Positions 8,537 through 15,171 of a stretch of 16,500 nucleotides of DNA are shown here, piece by piece. The position numbers and the translations under genes were made by a program. The notes under the pieces were generated by a model, which was given only the letters and a program-made list of their open reading frames with translations, did no database searches and was not told the origin of the DNA. How positions within the stretch are numbered: the stretch's first letter is position 1; every line of letters begins with the position of its first letter. The stretch is from contig JBOHYR010000006.1 of assembly GCA_050737995.1 (NCBI GenBank), positions 1-16,500 of the forward strand, in the 5' to 3' direction. The stretch is from 66-474 sp050737995 (lineage in GTDB: Bacteria; Pseudomonadota; Gammaproteobacteria; Xanthomonadales; Rhodanobacteraceae).

Positions 8537-8550
8537 TGGTAACGTTCTCA
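8537..8550. promoter_or_regulatory. Candidate LacI-family operator O2 upstream of the regulator gene
   Basis: TGGTAACGTTCTCA shares the AACGTT core and outer TG/CA with O1. It also forms the right arm of a perfect 8-bp inverted repeat, TGAGAACG (8526-8533) with CGTTCTCA (8543-8550). It lies about 80 bases before the regulator ATG, which fits autoregulation. Confidence 0.55.
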
Positions 8551-8629
8551 TCAAGTGATAAGCTAAGCCCCAGCGGCGCCGGTCGAACTTGGCTGTCGTC
8601 CTGTTGGACAGGTCTGCCAGAGTGTCACC

Positions 8630-9721
8630 ATGCGAATTAGCACAATCAGAGACGTCGCCGGGCGTGCCGGGGTTTCCCTGCAGACCGTCTCACGAGTGGT
8701 CAACAACGAGCCCTCGGTCCATGCATCCACCCGCGCGAAGGTGCAGCAGGCAATCGAGGAGCTGCACTACACACCGGATCTGTCTGCGCGACGCTTGCGA
8801 AACGCAAAGCCTTATGCCATAGGTCTGGCCTATGACAACCCCAATTCCCACTACATCATCAGTGCGCAGAAAGGTGCGTTGGCGGTATGTCGCGAGTTGG
8901 GCTTCGGACTGCAAATCCACCCCTGTGATTCGACCTCGCCGCAGTTGGCCGATGAGCTGCTGGATCTGGTGCGGCGCTCCCGCCTGGGGGGGCTGGTGCT
9001 GGCACAACCGTTGTCGGGTCAACTCGAACTGATCCGGTGCCTGACCGAACACGAAGTACCCTTGGTACGAATCATTTCTGCGGCGAAAGATCCCGAGGAC
9101 GGCTGGCCATGTGTTTATGTGGATGATCGCCACGCCACGTACGAGATCATCGAACACCTGATTCGCTTGGGCCACCACCGTATCGGGTTTCTCTGGGGTG
9201 GACAGCAGCATCAGTCCAGTTCGGAACGTTTCCAGGGCTACGTCGATGCGTTGCGCGACTACGGCGTGGAGCAAGATGGTGCATTGATCGTAACTGGCGA
9301 TTTTTCATTTGACGACGGATTTCGTGGCGCACGCAAACTGTTGGCACTTCCGGACCGGCCCACGGCTATCTTCGGATCCAATGATGAAATTGCCGCCGGT
9401 GTTTTGCACGCGGCCCGCTCGCTGCGTATGGAGGTACCTCATGACCTGTCGGTCGCAGGCTTCGAGGATAGCCCGTTTTCCAGGCAATCGTGGCCGGCGT
9501 TGACCACTGCGCGTCAGGCTACCGAGGATTTGGTCGCCCATGCCGCACGGCTGTTGATTGCGCAGTTGGTGGACAGTCGCGATGAAAAGGCGGGCAATCG
9601 TGGATTCAGCCCCGAACTTGTAATACGCAGTTCGACCGCACCACCGCGGCTTCGATCCGAACCCGATATGGCTGAACAAGATGGGTCAACGGCCGCCTGG
9701 AAGGGAATGCCGCCAGCGTAG
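8630..9721 (+). CDS. LacI-family transcriptional regulator of the sugar locus
   Basis: This is a 363-residue DNA-binding repressor. The N-terminal helix-turn-helix is at residues 4-24 (TIRDVAGRAGVSLQTVSRVV), followed by the hinge helix LSARRLRN around 51-58. A periplasmic-binding-protein-like effector domain fills residues about 62-340, with AIGLAY, GLVLAQP, GHHRIGFLWG and the DLSVAGFEDSPFS segment typical of the family. The last 25 residues are unconserved in appearance. It is divergent from glucokinase and has TGnnAACGTTnnCA palindromes on both sides of the shared intergenic region. It probably represses the kinase-permease-GH2 series and itself until a sugar inducer binds. No strong ribosome site precedes the ATG, which was chosen because the helix-turn-helix begins directly after it. 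Confidence 0.92.
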   Translation: MRISTIRDVAGRAGVSLQTVSRVVNNEPSVHASTRAKVQQAIEELHYTPDLSARRLRNAKPYAIGLAYDNPNSHYIISAQKGALAVCRELGFGLQIHPCDSTSPQLADELLDLVRRSRLGGLVLAQPLSGQLELIRCLTEHEVPLVRIISAAKDPEDGWPCVYVDDRHATYEIIEHLIRLGHHRIGFLWGGQQHQSSSERFQGYVDALRDYGVEQDGALIVTGDFSFDDGFRGARKLLALPDRPTAIFGSNDEIAAGVLHAARSLRMEVPHDLSVAGFEDSPFSRQSWPALTTARQATEDLVAHAARLLIAQLVDSRDEKAGNRGFSPELVIRSSTAPPRLRSEPDMAEQDGSTAAWKGMPPA

Positions 9722-10141
9722 CGGCCTTGAGGCGAATGGCGGCTTTAGGCGGCGGATTCAACCGGTCGATGGCCGCTGTCGACCCCAAGGTGCATGCAGC
9801 GACAGGCCGCTTTCCGGATGGCTGGTCGCTGGGGGTCGATGCCCGGCATTTCGCCGAATATTTCCGCAGCTGCTGAGGACTTTGGCGACGCTTGTCACGC
9901 CGCTCGCCAGCGGTGCGTACGTCACGCTTATTCCAGTGTCTCGACGTTGCATTTCTTCGCGAATTGCCCCGCTGCCCGCAACGTTGGCGTGTTCGAGCAC
10001 CCGGAACGCGCGTATGCCGTTGTCCGTTGCCGCGTGAGCTGTTGCCAGTCCGGAATGGTCCGATACGAATGCCGATTCGCCATGTCCGGTATGTCCTCGT
10101 GAAGGCAACGTTACTATGGCGAGGTGTGGCGTGCAGATAGT
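9722..10141. other. Gap of about 420 bases without a recognisable gene
   Basis: Several overlapping frames of 82-118 codons occur on both strands (for example minus 9758-10108), but none has a ribosome site or a motif I recognise. No terminator with a U-run follows the LacI gene. The region could hold decayed coding sequence. Just before the tRNA, TACTAT (10112-10117) might serve as a -10 hexamer, but no matching -35 is evident. Confidence 0.4.
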
Positions 10142-10228
10142 GCGCGGGTGGCGAAATCGGTAGACGCAGGGGACTTAAAATCCCCCGACCGCAAGGTCAT
10201 GTGGGTTCGACCCCCACCCCGCGCACCA
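10142..10228 (+). tRNA. tRNA-Leu (anticodon UAA)
   Basis: The 87-base gene folds as a class II tRNA. The acceptor stem GCGCGGG (10142-10148) pairs with CCCGCGC (10218-10224), followed by discriminator A and an encoded CCA (10226-10228). The anticodon stem GGGGA/TCCCC encloses the loop CTTAAAA, with the anticodon TAA at 10176-10178. A long variable arm (GACCGCAAGGTC) and the T-arm GTGGG-TTCGACC-CCCAC are present. It reads UUA and UUG. It ends 5 bases from the stop of the converging dioxygenase gene. Confidence 0.97.
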
Positions 10229-10233
10229 CACGC

Positions 10234-10749
10234 TTACTTGCTCGGTGGTTGATCGACGTGGCCGCAGCTCTTGCAGGTGCGCGCCTCCAGCGAGCCGTAA
10301 TAACGGTTGAATACAGGCGGGAAGTCCTTCTCGATGCTGCCGAGTACGAAATATTCCTCGTACAGCTTGTGATTGCATTTTTCGCAGAACCACAACAGAC
10401 CATCCTTTTCGTGTGGCAGCCGGCGGCGCTCGATCACCAGCCCGATCGAGTTCGGCATTCGCTGCGGCGAATGCGGTGTACGCGGAGGCAGATAGAAGAT
10501 TTCTCCCGCGCGGATCGGCAGGTCGCGGCGCGCTCCGTCATCCTGCACGCGCAGCACCATTTCGCCTTCGAGTTGATAAAAAAATTCGGGACCCTCGTCC
10601 CAGTGGTAATCGGTGCGGGCGTTCGGACCGCCGACGATCATGACGATGAAGTCACCGTCGACGATGCACTTGTTGCCGACTGGCGGTTTCAGCAAATGCC
10701 GGTGTTCGTCGATCCATGCTTGCAGGTTGAATGGGGGCGAAAGGGACAT
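10234..10749 (-). CDS. nbaC: 3-hydroxyanthranilate 3,4-dioxygenase
   Basis: This is a cytoplasmic non-heme Fe(II) cupin enzyme that opens 3-hydroxyanthranilate to 2-amino-3-carboxymuconate semialdehyde in the kynurenine route (toward quinolinate/NAD or tryptophan breakdown). It has 171 residues against 174 in the Ralstonia enzyme. Metal ligands are His49 and Glu55 (DYHWDEGPEFFYQ) and His93 (PRTPHSPQR). Substrate residues Arg45, Arg97 and Glu108 are present. The C-terminal rubredoxin-like site is Cys122/Cys125 (CEKC) and Cys159/Cys162 (CKSC), as in bacterial forms. The start at 10749 (MSLSPPFNLQAW) matches where the family begins; an ATG 11 codons earlier is possible, and neither has a strong ribosome site. 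No other kynurenine gene is in the window; it stands alone, tail-to-tail with tRNA-Leu. Confidence 0.95.
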   Translation of the reverse strand: MSLSPPFNLQAWIDEHRHLLKPPVGNKCIVDGDFIVMIVGGPNARTDYHWDEGPEFFYQLEGEMVLRVQDDGARRDLPIRAGEIFYLPPRTPHSPQRMPNSIGLVIERRRLPHEKDGLLWFCEKCNHKLYEEYFVLGSIEKDFPPVFNRYYGSLEARTCKSCGHVDQPPSK

Positions 10750-10771
10750 GATCGCAATCGGGGTGATGGAA

Positions 10772-10915
10772 ATGCATAACATAACGCTTACCGACCTGCC
10801 GCGCGCGCTGGCCGATCCCGCTACGACGCCCGAACAATGCGCTGGCTGTCAAAGGCATCTGACAGGATCGCGGGTTACCTCGATGCGTATGGTGCGACGA
10901 AGAATGGCTTCGTGA
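10772..10915 (+). CDS. Doubtful small frame of 47 codons divergent from the dioxygenase gene
   Basis: The ATG at 10772 is preceded by a GGTGATGGAA stretch. The frame reads 47 residues beginning MHNITLTDLP and contains one CAGC pair. It occupies part of the 296-base region between the dioxygenase and fasciclin genes. I do not recognise it. After its stop another frame continues with protein-like wording (YLDAYGATKNGFVIVKW, from about 10877), so this could be the broken front of a lost gene or chance. Confidence 0.15.
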   Translation: MHNITLTDLPRALADPATTPEQCAGCQRHLTGSRVTSMRMVRRRMAS

Positions 10916-10970
10916 TCGTCAAGTGGTCACATCGAACAGGCCGCCCCGTGCGACAGACCGCCCGTAATGA

Positions 10971-11000
10971 TGTCCCTCCCCCACGTGTGGGAGAGGGACA
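10971..11000. repeat. Palindromic intergenic element (REP-like)
   Basis: TGTCCCTCCCCCAC and GTGGGAGAGGGACA form a 14-bp stem with a single C-A mismatch and a two-base centre. A run of eight C follows closely (11006-11013). It lies 46-75 bases beyond the fasciclin stop. The CCCTC-CCCAC/GTGGG-GAGGG wording resembles iterated palindromes found between genes in Xanthomonadales. No U-run follows on either strand, so it is not a typical terminator, though it could protect the 3' end of the fasciclin transcript. Confidence 0.5.
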
Positions 11001-11045
11001 GGCTACCCCCCCCGAGACGGGTGACAACACGTGCAGGACCATTTA

Positions 11046-11633
11046 TTACGGCATCAACACCTTGTCGATGACGAAGATCACGCCATTGGACTGCATCACG
11101 TCCGGGATGGTGATGTGCGCGACATCGCCCTTGTCGTCGGTGACGGTCCAGCCACCCATGGCATCCTTGCCGATCTTGATCGAATCGCCTTCGACGGTCT
11201 TGAGGCTCACCGTGCCGCCGTTGTTTGCCGCATCGGCGGCAAGTTCGCTGCTGGTATAGCGGCCCGGTACCACGTGATAGGTCAGGATCTTGGTCAGCTC
11301 GGCCTTGTTTGTGGGTTTGAGCAGCGTCTTGACCGTACCGGCCGGCAACGCGGCAAAGGCCTCGTTGGTCGGCGCGAACACGGTGAACGGGCCGGGACCC
11401 TCCAGCGTCTTGACCAGGCCCGCAGCCTTGACCGCCGCGACCAGAGTGGTGTGATCTTTCGAATGAATGGCATTCTGGATGATGTTGCGTGATGGGTACA
11501 TTGCCGCACCACCGACCATGACGGTGTGCTGCGTGCCCATATCGGCGGCGATGGCGGCGGGCGCTACGGCGCCTGCGCCCAGTGCCACTGACAGACCAAT
11601 CGCCAGAGCGCGTGCCGAGTAATTGAGTTGCAT
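11046..11633 (-). CDS. Secreted fasciclin (FAS1) domain protein
   Basis: This 195-residue protein begins at 11633, where AGGAG lies 7 bases upstream; a longer frame to 11714 has no such site. Residues 1-30 are a signal peptide (ALAIGLSVALGAGAVAPAAIAA). A single FAS1 domain fills about 50-195, with the H1 motif FTVFAPTNEAFAALP (83-97), the central YHVVPGRY (119-126) and the H2-like end SNGVIFVIDKVLMP. FAS1 proteins act outside the cytoplasm in adhesion or matrix interaction; the specific role here is unknown. The gene follows the anti-sigma gene by 105 bases on the same strand. This sigma, anti-sigma, fasciclin order parallels mycobacterial SigK-RskA control of MPT70/MPT83, so it is a likely target of the adjacent sigma factor. 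Confidence 0.9.
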   Translation of the reverse strand: MQLNYSARALAIGLSVALGAGAVAPAAIAADMGTQHTVMVGGAAMYPSRNIIQNAIHSKDHTTLVAAVKAAGLVKTLEGPGPFTVFAPTNEAFAALPAGTVKTLLKPTNKAELTKILTYHVVPGRYTSSELAADAANNGGTVSLKTVEGDSIKIGKDAMGGWTVTDDKGDVAHITIPDVMQSNGVIFVIDKVLMP

Positions 11634-11680
11634 GTTCGATCTCCTTGATGAGGCCGCTTCACGGGTCGGAAGCATGAGGA

Positions 11681-11708
11681 GATACGTGGTTGAGCAATGA
11701 ACGGATGC
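11681..11708 (-). promoter_or_regulatory. Candidate ECF-sigma promoter for the fasciclin gene
   Basis: On the minus strand GCATCC (11703-11708) is followed after 16 bases by CGTATC (11681-11686), giving a leader of about 40 bases to the fasciclin ATG. Mycobacterial SigK promoters have a CCATCC -35 and a CCGAATCG-type -10, so the -35 agrees well and the -10 only partly. A short inverted repeat AGCCAA-AG-TTGGCT (11709-11722) lies just upstream. No equivalent pair was seen before the sigma gene. Confidence 0.35.
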
Positions 11709-11738
11709 AGCCAAAGTTGGCTGGTGTTCACTTTTCCA

Positions 11739-12473
11739 TCAAGCGCCGCCGATAGCACCTTTGGCGATCACCGGGCCAGTCGGCTGACCGGTCGGCGAGC
11801 CGCCCGGTGGTTCGACCGAGACCGCCAGCGCGGCGGTGGTGCCCAATCGCCCAAGCACCTTCCGATGGAGCGTGATGGTGGTCGGCGCGGCGGTGTCGAT
11901 CATGCCCACCGCGATGGGTTTTTGGCCGGCGGGGATCAGCCACAGTTCGGGAGCGTGTCCGGCTGCGATCGTCTGCGGCTTGGCGGGAACCACGATCATT
12001 CGCGCGTGCTGCAGATCCATCGTCGCGGTCCAGCCGACCTGGCCGTCGGTCTGGGTGATGGTGGATGCCATGTACGCGACGCTGGGGGAGGGAGGCGGCG
12101 CAACGGACGTGCGCGGGAGCACGATCAAGGCAACGATGCAGGCTACGGCGATTGCGCCGGCACTGAACGCCAGCGATCGCCAGAAGGTGACGCTGTTCCA
12201 CGCGCTTTGCCGTTCGGGGGTGGCCAGCCGGTGTGGCGCAGGATGTTCGAGCGTGTTACGCAGGCTTACCCAGACGTTTTCCGGTGGAGTCACGGGCGCG
12301 ATGTCCTCGGCCAGTGGCAACAGGTGTTGCTGCCAGCGCGCGATTTCCGCCGCGACTCGCGGATCGGAAGCAATGTCATGCTCGATCGCGGCGCGCGCTT
12401 CCGCGTCCAGCACTCCGAGCACGTACTCGGCGTAACGCAGATCTTCAGCTTCGTGGTCAAGCGGCGTAGTCAC
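11739..12473 (-). CDS. RskA-type anti-sigma factor
   Basis: This is a 244-residue membrane protein. Residues 1-95 form the cytoplasmic sigma-binding part, with the RskA-like start (EDLRYAEYVLGVLDAEARAAIEHDIASDP, about 10-38) and without the HxxxCxxC zinc motif of ZAS proteins. A single transmembrane helix spans about 99-119 (SLAFSAGAIAVACIVALIVL). A periplasmic RskA_C domain (about 125-244) contains the typical ELWLIPAGQKPIAVGMID segment. It should hold the adjacent sigma factor at the membrane and release it by regulated proteolysis. The GTG start lies 3 bases after the sigma gene's TGA, so translation is probably coupled; no strong separate ribosome site is seen. Confidence 0.9.
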   Translation of the reverse strand: MTTPLDHEAEDLRYAEYVLGVLDAEARAAIEHDIASDPRVAAEIARWQQHLLPLAEDIAPVTPPENVWVSLRNTLEHPAPHRLATPERQSAWNSVTFWRSLAFSAGAIAVACIVALIVLPRTSVAPPPSPSVAYMASTITQTDGQVGWTATMDLQHARMIVVPAKPQTIAAGHAPELWLIPAGQKPIAVGMIDTAAPTTITLHRKVLGRLGTTAALAVSVEPPGGSPTGQPTGPVIAKGAIGGA

Positions 12474-12476
12474 GAT

Positions 12477-13040
12477 TCAGGTCGATTGTTCCAGACAGGT
12501 TCGCAGGAGGATCAGGCTGCGGCGGATCCAGCTTTTCATGGTCGCAAGCGGCACGCTTTCGCGTGTCGCCAATTCGTTGTACGTGGCGCCGGAGAAAAAA
12601 GCTGCACGAACTGCCGATTTCTGCGGTGCACCCAGCCCGTCGAGGCATCGCTCGAGACGACGCCGTTGGGCGCTTGCTTCGGTCTGCGCAGGCGGGTCGG
12701 GCTCGGGGTCGGTCAGGTTTTCGGCCGCCCCGTCGTCCAGCGGTACCTCACGATACTTGCGCAGGCGATTGATGCACTGGTTGCGCGCCAGCGTGATCAG
12801 CCATGTCATGGCAGTGGCGCGGGCGGAATCGAAACTGCCGGCGCGTCGCCAGACCGCTATGTAGACATTCTGCAAGGCATCCTCCGCCTCGCCGCGCTCA
12901 CGCAACATGCGCAGGCACACGCCGAACAGCTTGGATGAAGTGTGGCGATACAGTGCCGCGAATGCCGCATGGTCCCCGCTGGCACTGGCGCGCAGCAGGT
13001 CCGCGAGTTCCGCGGAGTCACCCGGTGGCGCGGCGGTCAT
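12477..13040 (-). CDS. ECF sigma factor, SigK-like
   Basis: This is a 187-residue extracytoplasmic-function sigma factor. Region 2 covers about 24-97 (AFAALYRHTSSKLFGVCLRML, then EDALQNVYIAVWRRAGSFD and the DNA-melting segment AMTWLITLARNQCINRLRKYR). Region 4 covers about 128-182 with the helix-turn-helix TYNELATRESVPLATMKSWIRRSL. The linker between them is rich in Asp and Pro. The gene is followed after 3 bases by an RskA-type anti-sigma gene and then a fasciclin gene, the neighbourhood of mycobacterial SigK. It starts 42 bases after the end of parE on the same strand, so it may be partly read through from parE. No clear autoregulatory promoter or strong ribosome site was seen. Confidence 0.92.
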   Translation of the reverse strand: MTAAPPGDSAELADLLRASASGDHAAFAALYRHTSSKLFGVCLRMLRERGEAEDALQNVYIAVWRRAGSFDSARATAMTWLITLARNQCINRLRKYREVPLDDGAAENLTDPEPDPPAQTEASAQRRRLERCLDGLGAPQKSAVRAAFFSGATYNELATRESVPLATMKSWIRRSLILLRTCLEQST

Positions 13041-13082
13041 GCGGCAAGCATTGCAGCAACGCCGCGGGGTCGCAAGCAGGGG

Positions 13083-14978
13083 TCATACTTCCAGCGACGC
13101 CAGATCGCCTTTTTCTTCCAGCCAGTTGCGCCGGTCAGCCGCGCGCTTCTTGGCCAGCAGCATGTCCATGAGCTTCGCGGTGGCTTCGCCATCGTCCACA
13201 GTGAGCTGGACGAGGCGGCGGGTGTCGGGATGGATGGTGGATTCGCGCAACTGCGCCGGGTTCATTTCGCCGAGTCCCTTGAAGCGCGTGACGGCTATGG
13301 CACCCTTGATTTTTTCGCGCTCGATGCGTTTCAGCAGCGTGTCGCGTTCGGATTCGTCAAGACAGTAGAACACCTGTTTGCCGACATCCACGCGGAATAG
13401 CGGCGGCATCGCGACGTACGTATGGCCACCTTGCACCAGTGCAGGGAAGTGTTTCAGGAACAGGGCCGACAGGAGCGTGGCAATGTGCAGACCGTCGGAA
13501 TCGGCGTCGGCGAGGATGATGACCTTGCCGTAGCGCAGGCCGGACAGGTCATCCTTGCCGGGGTCGCAGCCGATCGCGATCGCGAGATTGTGCACTTCTT
13601 CCGAAGCCAGTACCGATTGCGATTCCACTTCCCAGGTGTTGAGGATCTTGCCGCGCAGCGGCAGGATCGCCTGGAAATCCTTGTCGCGCGCCTGCTTGGC
13701 GGAGCCGCCGGCGGAATCGCCTTCCACCAGGAACAGTTCGGTGCGATCGGGATCCGAGGACGCGCAGTCGGCCAACTTGCCGGGCAGGGCGGGGCCCTGG
13801 GTGATCTTCTTGCGCACCACGCGTTTCGCGGCCTTCATGCGCGCCGCCGCGTGTTCGATCGCCAGTTGTGCGATGGCCTCGCCCGCCGCGACGTTCTGGT
13901 TCAGCCACAGCGAAAACGCATCGTGCAGCGTGTTCTCGGTCGTGCCCGCGGCGTCGCGCGAACTCAGGCGTTCCTTGATCTGGCCCGCGAATTGCGGATC
14001 GCGCATCTTTACCGACAGCACGAATGCAACGCGCTCCCAGACATCTTCGGGCGAGAGCTTCATCCCACGCGGCAGCAGGTTGCGCAGGTCGCAGAATTCA
14101 CGCAGTGCGTTAGTCAGGCCCGAGCGCAGGCCGTTGACGTGGGTGCCGCCCTGGATGGTGGGGATCAGGTTGACATAGCTTTCCTGCACCAGTTCGCCTT
14201 CCGGCACCCATGCGAGCGCGGCGTCGATGCCACCGCCATCGTGCTGTGTGTGATGCACGAACAATTCCTGCGGCAGGCAAGCCGCACCGTCCAATTCGGA
14301 CTCGAGGTACTCCGACAACCCGTCCTCGTAACGCCATTCCTCCTGCTCACCCGTTGCCTCGTCCAGCAGGCGCACGCTCAGGCCCGCGCACAGCACGGCC
14401 TTGGCGCGCAGCAGATGTTTCAATTTCGGCAAGGAAACCTTGGGCGTATCGAAGTATTTCGGGTCAGGCAGAAAACGCAGGGTGGTGCCGTTGCGGCGTT
14501 TCGCCACTTCGCCCAGCACTGCCAGTTGGCCGACCGGTTCGCCGCCCTTGAAACGCATCCGGTATTCGTGGCCCTCGCGCCGGATCAACACTTCCAGAAA
14601 CGACGAGAGCGCGTTGACCACCGATACGCCAACGCCGTGCAGGCCACCCGAGAACGTATAGTTGCGATCCGAGAACTTGGCGCCTGCATGCAGGCGGGTC
14701 AGGATCAGTTCCACGCCCGGAAGGCCCTCTTCTGGGTGGATGTCGACCGGCATCCCGCGGCCGTCGTCGCTGACCGTCACCCAGCCGTCCTTGTGGACGG
14801 TCACTTCGATCAGCTGTGCGTAGCCGGCCAATGCTTCGTCGACCGAGTTGTCCACGACCTCCTGGATCAGGTGGTTCGGGCGGCTGGTGTCGGTATACAT
14901 GCCGGGGCGCCGGCGCACTGGTTCGAGGCCCGACAGCACTTCGATGTCGGCGGCGTTGTAGCGGGTGGAAGCAGCCAT
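13083..14978 (-). CDS. parE: DNA topoisomerase IV subunit B
   Basis: This is the ATPase subunit of topoisomerase IV, which with ParC unlinks replicated chromosomes. It has 631 residues; E. coli ParE has 630. The GHKL ATPase contains QEVVDNSVDEA with Glu40 as base, DDGRGMP (71-77), GGLHGVG (111-117) and IQGGTHVNG. The transducer domain follows to about residue 390. The Toprim domain carries EGDSAGG (419-425), PLRGK (440-444) and DADSDG (491-496), and KGLGEMN (567-573) lies in the C-terminal part. There is no GyrB-type insertion in the Toprim region, which supports ParE over GyrB. The ATG at 14978 is preferred because the protein then begins as other ParE do; an in-frame TTG at 14999 would add 7 residues, and neither has a strong ribosome site. 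Confidence 0.97.
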   Translation of the reverse strand: MAASTRYNAADIEVLSGLEPVRRRPGMYTDTSRPNHLIQEVVDNSVDEALAGYAQLIEVTVHKDGWVTVSDDGRGMPVDIHPEEGLPGVELILTRLHAGAKFSDRNYTFSGGLHGVGVSVVNALSSFLEVLIRREGHEYRMRFKGGEPVGQLAVLGEVAKRRNGTTLRFLPDPKYFDTPKVSLPKLKHLLRAKAVLCAGLSVRLLDEATGEQEEWRYEDGLSEYLESELDGAACLPQELFVHHTQHDGGGIDAALAWVPEGELVQESYVNLIPTIQGGTHVNGLRSGLTNALREFCDLRNLLPRGMKLSPEDVWERVAFVLSVKMRDPQFAGQIKERLSSRDAAGTTENTLHDAFSLWLNQNVAAGEAIAQLAIEHAAARMKAAKRVVRKKITQGPALPGKLADCASSDPDRTELFLVEGDSAGGSAKQARDKDFQAILPLRGKILNTWEVESQSVLASEEVHNLAIAIGCDPGKDDLSGLRYGKVIILADADSDGLHIATLLSALFLKHFPALVQGGHTYVAMPPLFRVDVGKQVFYCLDESERDTLLKRIEREKIKGAIAVTRFKGLGEMNPAQLRESTIHPDTRRLVQLTVDDGEATAKLMDMLLAKKRAADRRNWLEEKGDLASLEV

Positions 14979-15075
14979 CTGTTGCGGATCCGGAGTCAAG
15001 GCGAGAACAGCTGGCGAGGATGGCGAACCGTCGCGTGTCGGTCAATCCATTTTTCTCCGGGGCCGATCTGCCAAG

Positions 15076-15099
15076 GGACGCTGCGGGCGTTCAGCGTCC
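15076..15099. other. Inverted repeat between parE and the small His-rich gene
   Basis: GGACGCTG (15076-15083) and CAGCGTCC (15092-15099) are perfect 8-bp arms around an 8-base loop. The repeat lies in the divergent region, about 100 bases before the parE ATG and 73 bases before the small gene. It may be an operator or a leader hairpin; no function can be assigned. A weak -10-like TAGAGT for the plus-strand gene follows at 15115-15120. Confidence 0.3.
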
Positions 15100-15171
15100 A
15101 GTTTGCCGAACGGGTAGAGTATGCGCTGCGCCGGGCCGCTGTGGCCCGCGCATTTCCAGGAGACCATTTCA

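Larger units (their letters stand above)
8234..8629. promoter_or_regulatory. Divergent intergenic control region between glk and the LacI regulator
   Basis: This 396-base gap holds no gene. It contains operator O1 (8313-8326), an AT-rich stretch (about 8380-8440) unlike the surrounding GC-rich DNA, and operator O2 (8537-8550). The operator centres are 224 bases apart, a distance that would permit looping by a tetrameric repressor. Promoters for both directions must lie here, but only the -35 TTGACA for glk is clear. Confidence 0.6.

Noticed and set aside
9758..10108. Minus-strand frame of 116 codons as a gene
   Set aside because: No ribosome site, no known motif, and competing frames of similar length on the other strand.
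10142..10228. tRNA-Leu as an attachment site for an integrated island
   Set aside because: No integrase, no repeated tRNA 3' end and no foreign-looking block next to it; a normal metabolic gene converges on it.
11697..12938. Plus-strand frame of 413 codons opposite the anti-sigma and sigma genes
   Set aside because: The minus-strand genes have clear domains and tight spacing; the antisense translation is low-complexity and Arg/Gly-rich without motifs.
15121..15171. Longer N-terminus of the small His-rich protein from the ATG at 15121
   Set aside because: The AGGAGA ribosome site and the signal peptide both point to the ATG at 15172.
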